A stretch of DNA of 62,383 bases, taken from assembly GCA_024640405.1 (NCBI GenBank), contig JAHEFB010000012.1, forward strand, positions 1 through 62,383. The letters are read 5' to 3'. The position numbers were made by a program, and so were the translations under genes. This document shows, piece after piece, positions 1-7,281 of the stretch (its first letter is position 1; every line of letters starts with the position of its first letter). A model generated the notes under the pieces. The model had not been told where the DNA came from. It was given only the letters and a program-made list of their open reading frames with translations, and did no database searches. Source of the DNA: Alphaproteobacteria bacterium. Its GTDB lineage: Bacteria; Pseudomonadota; Alphaproteobacteria; Rhizobiales; Aestuariivirgaceae.

Positions 1-1
1 G

Positions 2-196
2 GGGAAACAATATGCCCGACGGATTGATCGCGGAAGACCACGACCAAATTGCCGATGGCATCTTGATGAAGTGTTTGTGTCGATCAACGGAAAGCGGATG
101 TATCTGTGGCGTGCGGTTGACAATGAAGGGGAAGTTTTGGAAGTTCTGGTTCAATCACGCCGCAACAAAGCAGCCGCGGTGTTGAAGCAAAGCTGA
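2..196 (+). pseudogene. IS6-family transposase fragment (5' cut by window, 3' truncated)
   Basis: An open frame enters from the window edge and reads GKQYARRIDRGRPRP, then WHLDEV, then YLWRAVDNEGEVLEV, ending at a TGA at 194-196. The WHLDEV and YLWRAVD blocks are characteristic of the catalytic core of IS6/IS26-type DDE transposases, with the first catalytic Asp in WHLD. The family is about 230 residues long. Here the frame ends about 45 residues after WHLDEV, so the later D and E catalytic residues are missing and the gene is dead. From about position 190 the DNA reads, in another frame, as a serine recombinase tail, so this end was probably cut by a second mobile element. How much lies upstream cannot be judged. 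Confidence 0.8.
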
Positions 197-507
197 TTGC
201 AGGGAACGATGCTACTGTTCCAACCATTGATCCGAAGTTGGTAGAAACCGTCCGCAATGCACATCGTTGGCTAAGACTTCTCACTGCAGGCGAAGTATCA
301 TCAGTTGATGCGCTTGCCGAATTGGATGGTATTCCGGCCAGTGAGATAAGTCGGGTCCTACCGTTTGCCTTCCTCGCTCCTGACATCACCAAGGCAATCC
401 TCACAGGCAAACAGCCCGTCAATCTGACAACCAAGCGACTTAAGCGTATCGGTAAAATTCCAGCTTGTTGGAGTGAGCAACGTCAGTTGCTCGGAATGTC
501 CAGCTAG
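190..507 (+). pseudogene. C-terminal remnant of a serine site-specific recombinase
   Basis: The frame reads KLIAGNDATVPTIDPKLVET, then AHRWLRLL, LAPDITKAILTGKQP and WSEQRQLLGM before the stop. This pattern (AHRW, then LAPDI..AIL.G.QP, ending W.EQR..LG) is what I recognise as the C-terminal region of large serine recombinases common in Alphaproteobacteria. The resolvase catalytic domain and zinc-ribbon region are absent. The only in-frame starts are internal (a TTG at 238). It follows the IS6 fragment directly, in a different frame. A stable small protein is possible but I see no ribosome binding site. It marks a decayed mobile island next to a tRNA gene. Confidence 0.7.
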
Positions 508-741
508 ACAACGACACTAAATCTCCCATCCTCGAATCAATCAGTCCTCAGCACCGAAACCATGGAGCCAACCTTCTGGTCCCGGATTTAGGCAACAGAG
601 ACAGAATCGGATTTCGCGCCCAATCAGGGGCTGCATTGGCGTCTCAGAGCCAGAAGGTTCCACTGGATGCTCGGCTAACTCCCCGTAATGGCGGCGTATT
701 CTCAACAAGCCCGCAAATACAAGAAGAGAGACAGATAAGGG
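508..741. other. Gene-free stretch between recombinase remnant and tRNA
   Basis: I see no convincing coding region here. A minus-strand open frame runs through it but begins inside the tRNA gene and has no recognisable protein features. The segment is probably residual DNA from the decayed mobile island. Confidence 0.4.
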
Positions 742-818
742 TGGTGGGCCCGGCAGGACTCGAACCTGCAACCAGACGGTTATGAGCCGTCGGCTCTAAC
801 CAATTGAGCTACAGGCCC
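742..818 (-). tRNA. tRNA with CAU anticodon (Ile2 or elongator Met)
   Basis: On the minus strand the sequence starts GGGCCTGTAGCTCA, has a D-loop GGTTAG, and an anticodon stem-loop with loop CTCATAA (anticodon CAU) between GACGG and CCGTC. The T-arm is GGTTCGAGTCC, and the acceptor strand ends GGGCCC-A with an encoded CCA. All arms pair and the length is 77 nt including CCA. CAU tRNAs are initiator Met, elongator Met or the lysidine-modified Ile2. The 5' G-C pair and lack of the three G-C pairs of initiators rule out fMet. I favour Ile2 from its resemblance to rhizobial GGGCC-type CAU tRNAs, but the base modification cannot be read from DNA. Confidence 0.95.
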
Positions 819-828
819 ACCATATTTT

Positions 829-874
829 TCACCGGTCAGACCATTCAATCTGGATCAATAGCCTGAACCGGTGA
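829..874. repeat. 8-bp inverted repeat upstream of the tRNA
   Basis: TCACCGGT (829-836) and ACCGGTGA (867-874) are perfect inverted repeats around a 30-base spacer. They lie just upstream of the minus-strand tRNA and downstream of the DUF3422 gene stop at 958. There is no T-run on either side, so a simple terminator is doubtful. The pair could be an operator or a 3'-end processing structure. Confidence 0.35.
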
Positions 875-957
875 TCGCTCGATTGGCGAACGCAGCATGT
901 ATTATTGAAATCTGCGAAAACCGCAACAGGCAAACATCATATTCGCCACCTGCGACA

Positions 958-2244
958 CTAATCAGTTATGGATTTCCTCACCCGGCGCACTCCCATGGCG
1001 ACCACCAGCAACACAACCGGGATGGCGAGCGCCGTAACCAGGTCCGGGCTCGCCTCAAGGGCGCCTGCCGCCTTGGCACCTTTTGCGGTGTACCCCACCA
1101 GGCCAACGATATAGTAGGTGATGGCGGCAATCGACAGACCTTCGACAGTTTCCTGCAACCGCAACTGCAACCTGGCGCGGTTGTTCATGCTCTCCAGCAG
1201 CGCCTGGTTCTGCCGTTCCCTGCTGATCCCGACCCGGGTAGACAACAGTTGCGTCGCCCGGGCAACACGTTCTGATGTGATGGAAAGCCGGCCGGCTGCG
1301 GCTTCGCAGGTGCGCATGGCGGGAGACAGCCGGCGCTCGGTAAACTCGGCAAACAGTTGCAGGCCGACAATACGCTCTTCGCGCAATTCCGAAATGCGCA
1401 AGCCAACCAGGTCGGCATATGCGCGAGCCGCGGAGAAGCGAAACTGGCTGCCCGTATGCTCGCGCACCACGTCTGCGTGCAACAAGGTCAGACGGTCCAG
1501 CAATTTCGGTTCGTCGGCCTCGACTGCATTGCTCATGGTGGTGGTGATCTTGCTCAACTCTGCCTCAAATTCACTCAATACCGGCATCAGCTGGCGTGCG
1601 ACAGGCAGGGTCAGTAATGCCAGAACACGATAAGTGTCGATTTCGAGCAGCCGCTGAACCGTTCGCCCCCGCTGCCGCGGCGACATGGCTTTGTCGAAAA
1701 TCAACATGCGCCCGAAACCGTCGGCATGTATTCGAAAATCCGCAAACGCCCGGCCCAGACCGCCGGCGATTTCGGCGCCAACCATCGGGTGGCCGGCAAA
1801 ATGCTCTTTTGACAGTTTTTCCTCATCCAGCTTCGCCCTGGGCAGCGGCAGCATCTCAACATGGTTGGCAACCAGAACCTCGCCTGCCAGTTTCTGCAGC
1901 CAGTCCTGCGGCACCGCTTCCAGCGCGGTAATGCCAAACAGGTTCGCCGTGCCTCTTGCCGGTACAAAAAACCAATAGCGGGTAAACTCGGTATGACGTT
2001 CCCATTTCAACCGGAACGGACCAAGGTCCGCGCTGAAATGATTGGCACCTTCCGCCGGCGGATACACACCAAAGCGTTCGCACAAATCGGTCAGCGGGGC
2101 CATGTCCAGTTCACCGAACAACACCAGATAGGTAAGCCGGACCCTGCCCGGCAGTGCTTCCGGCGGACGCGCATGAACCTCGTTGTTAAGTGGCAGACGG
2201 GCCGCATGATCAGCCGGCAAACCATGTCCGTCCCTGCCAATCAT
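958..2244 (-). CDS. DUF3422 family membrane-anchored protein
   Basis: About 428 residues. The N-terminal block LPLNNEVHARPPEAL is the hallmark of DUF3422, a conserved proteobacterial family without an assigned function. The middle is mostly helical with a coiled-coil-like stretch. Near the C-terminus are two hydrophobic segments (GLSIAAITYYIVGLVGY and LVTALAIPVVLLVVAMGV) followed by a basic tail, so the protein is probably anchored in the inner membrane by its C-terminus. I chose the start at 2244 because GGGGAG lies 7 bases upstream. In-frame ATGs at 2247 and 2259 and a TTG at 2286 are alternatives. It is divergent from the flavodoxin gene and shares a region holding an FNR-type box. Confidence 0.85.
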   Translation of the reverse strand: MIGRDGHGLPADHAARLPLNNEVHARPPEALPGRVRLTYLVLFGELDMAPLTDLCERFGVYPPAEGANHFSADLGPFRLKWERHTEFTRYWFFVPARGTANLFGITALEAVPQDWLQKLAGEVLVANHVEMLPLPRAKLDEEKLSKEHFAGHPMVGAEIAGGLGRAFADFRIHADGFGRMLIFDKAMSPRQRGRTVQRLLEIDTYRVLALLTLPVARQLMPVLSEFEAELSKITTTMSNAVEADEPKLLDRLTLLHADVVREHTGSQFRFSAARAYADLVGLRISELREERIVGLQLFAEFTERRLSPAMRTCEAAAGRLSITSERVARATQLLSTRVGISRERQNQALLESMNNRARLQLRLQETVEGLSIAAITYYIVGLVGYTAKGAKAAGALEASPDLVTALAIPVVLLVVAMGVRRVRKSITD

Positions 2245-2340
2245 CATTGCACTCCCCATAATGTAGTCATCCGGTTCGCCGCGCAACGATAGCGATGCTG
2301 CCCGCTCACACCAGCAGTCGAACTGACGCAGCAGGCCGCA

Positions 2341-2354
2341 TTGATCAAAATCAA
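2341..2354. promoter_or_regulatory. FNR/FixK-type box
   Basis: TTGATCAAAATCAA matches the FNR/CRP-family anaerobic consensus TTGAT-N4-ATCAA exactly. It sits 61 bases upstream of the flavodoxin-domain gene start, in the region shared with the divergent DUF3422 gene. In Alphaproteobacteria such sites are bound by FnrL or FixK under low oxygen. Binding is inferred from the motif only. Confidence 0.6.
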
Positions 2355-2415
2355 TTCACCCTTGCCTTCTTGATGCAACGATTGCGGCTGTGAACAATTT
2401 TGCTGGAGGTGAGTC

Positions 2416-2967
2416 ATGAAAATTCTGATTGCCTATGCGACTACAGAAGGTCAGACCCACAAGATATGCAAGACCATCGCCGAGCAGGTCGCTGAGTACG
2501 GACACCAGGTGGAATTGCTGGATACGGCGCGCAAACGACGCGATATTCATACCGGCGACTTCGACGCGTTCATTGTAGCAGCATCGGTCCATCAGGAAAA
2601 ACATCAAGACGAGATCGAGGTTTTCGTCGCGGCCAGCAAGGAAGTGCTTTCGGCAAAGCCGGCATTGTTCATTTCAGTTAGCCTGGCTGCCGCCTTCGAA
2701 GAGAAAATCCCCGATGCAAACAGCTACGTCGCAGACTTTATCGATCGTACCGGCTGGACGCCTGCCCACAGTCTTATCGTTGCAGGTGCTGTGAGAAGCG
2801 AAGAGTATGACTATTTTCAGCAACAGATTCTGGAACACGTCGTGCTCGGGGACCGAGACGACTTCCAGCCGGACGAGGCGCAGGAATTTACCGATTGGGC
2901 CGAGCTCACCAAAGCGGTCGGGAAATTTGTATCCGGTATCGAGAAGCAAAAGCGCGGGCAGACCTGA
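2416..2967 (+). CDS. Flavodoxin-domain protein, HemG-like
   Basis: 183 residues. The N-terminus KILIAYATTEGQTHKICKTI is a flavodoxin FMN phosphate-binding loop following a beta strand. The IVAASVHQEKHQDEI block and the FISVSLAAA strand resemble the HemG-type flavodoxin-like protoporphyrinogen oxidases and related menaquinone-linked flavodoxin-domain proteins. Length fits that family. GGAGGTGAG lies directly upstream of the ATG. A perfect FNR-type box 61 bases upstream suggests induction under low oxygen, which fits an oxygen-independent electron carrier or haem-pathway enzyme. Protoporphyrinogen oxidase activity is an inference; a general flavodoxin-domain role is equally possible. Confidence 0.75.
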   Translation: MKILIAYATTEGQTHKICKTIAEQVAEYGHQVELLDTARKRRDIHTGDFDAFIVAASVHQEKHQDEIEVFVAASKEVLSAKPALFISVSLAAAFEEKIPDANSYVADFIDRTGWTPAHSLIVAGAVRSEEYDYFQQQILEHVVLGDRDDFQPDEAQEFTDWAELTKAVGKFVSGIEKQKRGQT

Positions 2968-3037
2968 CTTTTGCCGCATTCCGCGATACAGTCAGCCCGG
3001 CAAACCCACCCGCTTTTCACAAAGGCGTCCCTGCCCC

Positions 3038-3778
3038 ATGCCCAGATACCAACCCAAGCTGGCCTTTACCGGTCTCTTCACGCTGGCCGCACTTCTGGCA
3101 AGTCCTGCTTTCGCACAAAACGCCGCGCAGATTCCCCAGCGCACCTTGTCGCTGACCGGTCAGGCCGAGGTGAAATCAGCCCCCGATATTGCGGTCATTT
3201 CAGCTGGTGTCGTGTCTACAGCCACGACCGCTCGCGAAGCCCTGACTGTAAACAACAAGTCGATGGCAAGCGTTTTGCAGACCATTGAAGCTGCCGGTGT
3301 TGCCAAGAAGGACATTCAAACCTCGAATTTTTCTGTGCAGCCCAGGTATCAGCATGCCAAGCGCTCAGGCAGCGGCGAACAGCCCCCTCCCCGGATCGTG
3401 GGATATACCGTGTCAAATACCGTCACCGTCATTGTCAGAGAACTTTCCGGCCTCGGTGAGGCACTGGATGCGGTTGTGTCGTCCGGCGTCAATCAGATGA
3501 ACGGCCTGAGTTTCTCAATTGCCGAACCGGCACCGCTGCGCAACCAGGCCCGCAAACTGGCCGTGGCCGAAGCCCGCCAACGTGCTGAACTTTATGCCGG
3601 CGCTGCAGGGGTATCATTGGGCAGGATTCTGTCCATCAGTGAAGCCGGCGGGCTGCTGCCACCACAACCGGTTTCCCGCCGCGCCGCTTTTGAATCTGCC
3701 GCGGCCTCTGCAGTCCCGATCGCCCAGGGCCAGCAATCCATCCAGATGCAGGTGAACATCGTGTGGGAAATCGAGTAG
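3038..3778 (+). CDS. SIMPL/DUF541 domain periplasmic protein
   Basis: 246 residues. A signal peptide is clear: KLAFTGLFTLAALLASPAFA, with cleavage predicted after AFA. The mature part has the SIMPL (DUF541, YggE-like) pattern: LSLTGQAEVKSAPDIAVISAGV, then FSVQPRY, VGYTVSNTVTV, ARQRAELYAGAAGVSLG and a terminal VNIVWEI. Family members are periplasmic or outer-membrane-associated and are linked in some species to oxidative stress tolerance, with no defined enzymatic role. It lies 70 bases after the flavodoxin gene on the same strand and may be cotranscribed. I placed the start at the ATG that opens the signal peptide; the frame is open further upstream, into the preceding gene. Confidence 0.85.
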   Translation: MPRYQPKLAFTGLFTLAALLASPAFAQNAAQIPQRTLSLTGQAEVKSAPDIAVISAGVVSTATTAREALTVNNKSMASVLQTIEAAGVAKKDIQTSNFSVQPRYQHAKRSGSGEQPPPRIVGYTVSNTVTVIVRELSGLGEALDAVVSSGVNQMNGLSFSIAEPAPLRNQARKLAVAEARQRAELYAGAAGVSLGRILSISEAGGLLPPQPVSRRAAFESAAASAVPIAQGQQSIQMQVNIVWEIE

Positions 3779-3812
3779 CAGGTATCGAAAATTCACCCGG
3801 CGGATTAACAAA

Positions 3813-3877
3813 CCCGCGCTCCGGGACTACCGAAGCGCGGGCCGCTTAAACGGGGAACAGGGAGGCCTCCCCCGTTT
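3813..3877. terminator. Paired hairpins between convergent genes
   Basis: Two adjacent stems lie between the SIMPL gene (+) and the GMC gene (-). The first is CCCGCGCT/AGCGCGGG (3813-3820 with 3834-3841). The second is AAACGGGG/CCCCGTTT (3848-3855 with 3870-3877), which ends in TTT on both strands. They probably form a bidirectional intrinsic terminator. Confidence 0.65.
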
Positions 3878-3890
3878 CTTGTGCCCCGCT

Positions 3891-5459
3891 CTATAGATTG
3901 CCTTTCGACATTTCGCCGGCAATGAAATCCGCCTGCCGCAAAGCCAGCGCCACAATGGTCAGCGTCGGATTTTCAGCCGCCCCCGTGGTGAACTGACTGC
4001 CGTCGGAAACAAACAGATTGCCGATATCGTGGGTCTGGCCGTGTTTGTTCACAACGCCGTCCTTTGCTTCGGCATTCATCCGGTTGGTTCCCAGATTGTG
4101 TGTCGACGGGTAAGGCGGCGTGCGGAATGTTTTCACAGCACCGGCAGCTTTGTACACTGCTTCACCTTGCCCGAAAGCGTGCTCGCGCATCTTGATGTCA
4201 TTGTCATGATCGTCAAAATGCACATTGGGCACCGGCAAACCATGCTGGTCCTTCTCCGTGGCATGCAGCGTAATGGCATTTTTTTCTTGCGGCATGTCCT
4301 CGCCTACCAGCCACATGCCGGCCATGTTTTCATAATTGTCCATCCACCACGAGAAATCCTTGCCCCATCCGCCCGGATCAAGAAATGCAGCCATGAACGG
4401 CAACCCTAACGACAGGGTTTCCATCTCGTAACCGCCCACGAATCCGCGCGACGGATCATGTCGGGACTCATCCTGAATAATGCCGGCCATTGTGGTGCCG
4501 CGATACATGTTGACCGGTTTGTCATACACCGCATAAACCGACCCGGTCATATGCCGCATGTAGTTCTTGCCGACCATGCCGGAAGAATTTGCCAGTCCAT
4601 CGGGATATTTCGACGATGCCGAATTCAGTAGCAGGCGCGGGCTTTCGATGGAATTGCCCGCCACGCAAACAACCCGCGCCTTCTGCAGATGTTGCTTGCC
4701 ATCCTTGTCGGCATACAGCACACCCGTAACTTTCCCGCTGTCGTCGTGCTCAATCTTGAGCACCTGCGCGTTGGGACGCACTTCAAGGTTTCCGGTGGTC
4801 TCGCCCTTGGGAATTTCCGCAACCAGTGTTGACCATTTAGCCCCCGACTTGCAGCCCTGGAAGCAGAAACCGATTTGCAGGCACGCGGCCCGGTCATCAC
4901 GCGGTTCGGAGTTGATTGCCATGCGGCCGGTGTGGACTTCCTTGTAACCCAGTTTCCTGGCTCCAGCCTCCAACACCTTGTATTTGTTGTTGCCTGGAAG
5001 GCCCGGTATGCCATTGGTCCGGGTAACTCCCATGCGATCTTCCGCCTTGGCGTACCACGGGTCCATCTCCGCCATATCAATCGGCCAGTCGAGCAGACTG
5101 GCACCTGCCACGTCACCATAGGTGGTTTTCGCTTTCCACTCGTGCTCCTGAAACCGAAGCGAGGCACCGGCCCAGTGGGTTGTCGATCCGCCAACGGCTT
5201 TCACGATCCAGGCCGGCAGTCCGGCAAAATCCTTCGCCACCCGCCATGAGCCGGAGGTGGTGCGCTTGTCAAGCCACGATATCTGCCCGAAAGATCCCCA
5301 TTCGTCATTCTGGAAATCTTCGGTTTCATGCCGGCCGCCGGCTTCCAGGATCACGGTTTTAACGCCCTTGATCGCCAGCTCGGCACCCAGTGTTCCGCCG
5401 CCTGCGCCTGAGCCGACAACGACCACAACATTATCGTCATTCATGTCAAATGTAGCCAT
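3891..5459 (-). CDS. GMC-type flavoprotein dehydrogenase (gluconate 2-dehydrogenase large-subunit-like)
   Basis: 522 residues. The N-terminal FAD-binding motif VVVVGSGAGGGTLGAELA is followed by a downstream acidic residue in LEAGG. VGGSTTHWAG is the substrate/FAD block. The C-terminal HNLGTNRM carries the GMC active-site His. LFVSDGSQFTTGAAENPTLT is the closing FAD motif. It is an alcohol or polyol dehydrogenase of the GMC superfamily, in the group that pairs with a small Tat-exported subunit. That subunit is encoded 14 bp upstream. GGAGG lies 8 bases before the ATG. It has no signal peptide and may be exported with its partner. The third cytochrome c subunit of classical membrane complexes is not adjacent, so the electron acceptor is unknown. 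Confidence 0.85.
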   Translation of the reverse strand: MATFDMNDDNVVVVVGSGAGGGTLGAELAIKGVKTVILEAGGRHETEDFQNDEWGSFGQISWLDKRTTSGSWRVAKDFAGLPAWIVKAVGGSTTHWAGASLRFQEHEWKAKTTYGDVAGASLLDWPIDMAEMDPWYAKAEDRMGVTRTNGIPGLPGNNKYKVLEAGARKLGYKEVHTGRMAINSEPRDDRAACLQIGFCFQGCKSGAKWSTLVAEIPKGETTGNLEVRPNAQVLKIEHDDSGKVTGVLYADKDGKQHLQKARVVCVAGNSIESPRLLLNSASSKYPDGLANSSGMVGKNYMRHMTGSVYAVYDKPVNMYRGTTMAGIIQDESRHDPSRGFVGGYEMETLSLGLPFMAAFLDPGGWGKDFSWWMDNYENMAGMWLVGEDMPQEKNAITLHATEKDQHGLPVPNVHFDDHDNDIKMREHAFGQGEAVYKAAGAVKTFRTPPYPSTHNLGTNRMNAEAKDGVVNKHGQTHDIGNLFVSDGSQFTTGAAENPTLTIVALALRQADFIAGEMSKGNL

Positions 5460-5473
5460 ATCATTGTCCTCCC

Positions 5474-5995
5474 TTACAGCCAGTTGATGTCATTGAAGCC
5501 CCGGTCGATATATCCGCCCTTGTCGGCAGATGCGCCCTCATAGCCAAACAGCGGCCACACTTCCTTGTTGTTGTACAAACCGGTCACCAGGTTTCCCCGC
5601 ACTTTCTGAAAGAAGCCGTCGCCTTCCATGGCCTTCAGCAAAGCCATCCGCTGGTCAGCGTCGGACAAGCCGGAATAGGCTCCACCGGCCGCCTTGTTCA
5701 ATCCGGCAACGCCATCGCTCAACAGGGCTTTCAGCGCGGCGTCGTCCTTGGCGGCCTTATCCAGTCCGGAAACCGCAGCGGCATAATACTTGTCTTCCAG
5801 CCTGTCGTGCGAATAGATGTCCCGCGACATCTGAACCAGGGTTGCAAATGTGTCGGCATCAAGGTTCTCTGCCTTCGCAGCCCATGCATTGTTATGGCCG
5901 AAAACCAGTCCGCCGGCGCCAACACCGGCAACAATAAGACCCGCACCAGCGGCTTTGAGCGCGGCGCGTCTGGATAAATTCGTCTGGCTGTTCAT
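5474..5995 (-). CDS. Tat-exported gluconate 2-dehydrogenase subunit 3-like protein
   Basis: 173 residues. A twin-arginine signal is visible (SRRAALKAAGAGLIVAGVGAG) with a likely cleavage near AWA. The rest is helical (TFATLVQMSRDIYSHD, YYAAAVSGLD, VRGNLVTGLYN, WPLFGYEGASADKGGYIDRG). This matches the gluconate 2-dehydrogenase subunit 3 family, whose members pair with GMC flavoproteins and carry them out through Tat. AGGAGGAAT precedes the ATG. The GMC gene starts 14 bp after its stop and a VOC gene ends 33 bp before it, so the three are probably one operon. The true substrate is not indicated. Confidence 0.8.
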   Translation of the reverse strand: MNSQTNLSRRAALKAAGAGLIVAGVGAGGLVFGHNNAWAAKAENLDADTFATLVQMSRDIYSHDRLEDKYYAAAVSGLDKAAKDDAALKALLSDGVAGLNKAAGGAYSGLSDADQRMALLKAMEGDGFFQKVRGNLVTGLYNNKEVWPLFGYEGASADKGGYIDRGFNDINWL

Positions 5996-6028
5996 TTTGC
6001 GATTCCTCCTCGTTTTATTGTTTTGATT

Positions 6029-6424
6029 TCAGGTATACCGGCCGTGGCGTTGCAGTACCTCGATCTTGTATCCATCGGGGTCCTGCAGAAAAAAGAACTT
6101 GGCCATCAGGGCACCGTCGCGGTGAAACTCCTTCACATCGGTCGGGTTCAGGCCGTTGGCGTTCGCTGCAGCGTGTGCTTCATCCACATTGTCGACGGAC
6201 ACCGCCAGATGGCCGTATCCATCGCCGTGCCCATAAGGCTCGGTACGGTCATGGTTGATCGTTAACTCGACTTCAAAATCGTTTTCAGAATTCTTGAGAT
6301 AGACCAGCGTGAAGCCATCGAATTCGAAGCGGTCTTCCACCCCCAATCCAAAGGCTTTTCCGTAGAAGTCGACGGACTTTGCCTCATCGAGCACACGAAC
6401 CATGGTGTGAATGGCTTTGGCCAT
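6029..6424 (-). CDS. VOC-superfamily enzyme, glyoxalase I-like
   Basis: 131 residues. HTMVRVLDEAKSVDFYGKAFG is the typical first beta-alpha-beta unit of glyoxalase I/VOC proteins. Candidate metal ligands are an N-terminal His (HTMVRV), Glu in FEVELT, His in GYGHLAVSV and Glu in YKIEVLQ, so all four metal-ligand positions look occupied. Close relatives are lactoylglutathione lyases. I placed the start at 6424 because GGGAG is about 8 bases upstream; the ATG at 6430 sits almost on the Shine-Dalgarno. It is first in a probable operon with the Tat subunit and GMC dehydrogenase. It may remove a reactive aldehyde product, which is inference. Confidence 0.8.
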   Translation of the reverse strand: MAKAIHTMVRVLDEAKSVDFYGKAFGLGVEDRFEFDGFTLVYLKNSENDFEVELTINHDRTEPYGHGDGYGHLAVSVDNVDEAHAAANANGLNPTDVKEFHRDGALMAKFFFLQDPDGYKIEVLQRHGRYT

Positions 6425-6511
6425 CGGCATTTCTCCCTTGCAGTCTCGCCAGCCTGCAGAGGCTACCATCATCGCCGTCTATGTGGTGTTATCCAGCTAC
6501 TACACTCGCTA

Positions 6512-6778
6512 ATACCAGATTTCAGTAACAGCGGCTCATTTCATGGGATCATAGCGGTTCATTCGGGCAGACGCTGTGCGCAGCGCGATGCTGGTCGCAT
6601 CGGGCAAGCAATGCAACGCACCCGATGGGCCGCTATGACCCACCCGAAGGGCCGGGCGCTTTTTCCCGCCAGCTACGTTGCGCGCCGCTTGTGGTACACG
6701 TACCACGGCGCGGCACCCGCCTTGCTGGCGGAAAAAACCGCTCCGGTGAAATGCGTCGCTGTTACTGAAGTCTGGTAT
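6512..6778. mobile_element. MITE-like palindromic element (~267 bp)
   Basis: The left end starts ATACCAGA and continues with TTCAGTAACAGCG. The right end, read on the other strand, has the same sequence with one T/C change, and similarity runs on to CATTTCA (about 30 bp in all). Inside are further inverted pairs: CTTTTTCCCGCCAG with CTGGCGGAAAAAAC, and GTGGTAC/GTACCAC at 6691-6706. It has no transposase-sized reading frame. The right end lies 8 bp past the stop codon of the RHH gene. These traits fit a non-autonomous miniature inverted-repeat element. No clear target duplication is visible. Confidence 0.6.
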
Positions 6779-6785
6779 CCAAGAC

Positions 6786-7115
6786 TTACTCAGCCGCAAC
6801 ACTGTCCATTTTGGTGCGGGCTTCCTGCGCTTCCTTTGCCAACTGCCGGTGATCAAAGGCAGGGTCCAGGAAATTGATGCAGCAGCACCGCAGCAACGAA
6901 GCAAAATTGCTGACTTCCCCATGAATTTCCGAGGCTTCTTCGTAAAGTGCGGACAGAAACTTTGCCATTGGCATGTCCTGGGTATCTGCCAGCTGTTCAA
7001 GAACAACCCAGAATTTGGATTCAAGCCGCACACTGGTCGGACGCCCCATCAGGCGCACCGATCGTGTTTCAAATGCATAGTTGGACGGCGATTGACCCGC
7101 AAACACGTGACACAT
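6786..7115 (-). CDS. Ribbon-helix-helix domain protein
   Basis: 109 residues. After a short N-terminus (CHVFAGQSPSNYAFETRSVRL), the segment PTSVRLESKFWVVLEQLA followed by MPMAKFLSALYEEASEIHGE forms a beta strand and two helices of the RHH_4 type. That family is common in Alphaproteobacteria and often mis-named aryl-sulfate sulfotransferase. The pattern RSVRLxGxPTSVRLE.FW is its signature. The role is probably DNA binding, with unknown targets. GGAGG lies 9 bases before the ATG at 7115. A MITE-like element abuts the 3' end, 8 bp past the stop. The odd CCC run near residue 77 (LLRCCCINF) may be a small local peculiarity. Confidence 0.8.
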   Translation of the reverse strand: MCHVFAGQSPSNYAFETRSVRLMGRPTSVRLESKFWVVLEQLADTQDMPMAKFLSALYEEASEIHGEVSNFASLLRCCCINFLDPAFDHRQLAKEAQEARTKMDSVAAE

Positions 7116-7281
7116 AACAAACAACCTCCCTGTGACGCGGACAAACTACCCGACTGACGGCCAGCATCCGCACTTTTCGGCCTGTTTCAGGCTCTATGGA
7201 CAGTGATGATGTCTGCTTGTGATGTGGTTGGCAACCGTCACGGCATATCAATTCTGCGATGCGAGAGGCGGATCATGAACT

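Noticed and set aside
541..771. Minus-strand 76-codon frame starting inside the tRNA
   Set aside because: It begins in the tRNA T-arm (MQVRVLPGPP is a tRNA read-through), lacks a ribosome site and has no protein features.
6536..7033. Long minus-strand frame spanning the MITE-like element and RHH gene
   Set aside because: It is a shadow of the RHH gene in another frame joined to the palindromic element; the repeated PDFSNS translation comes from the inverted ends.
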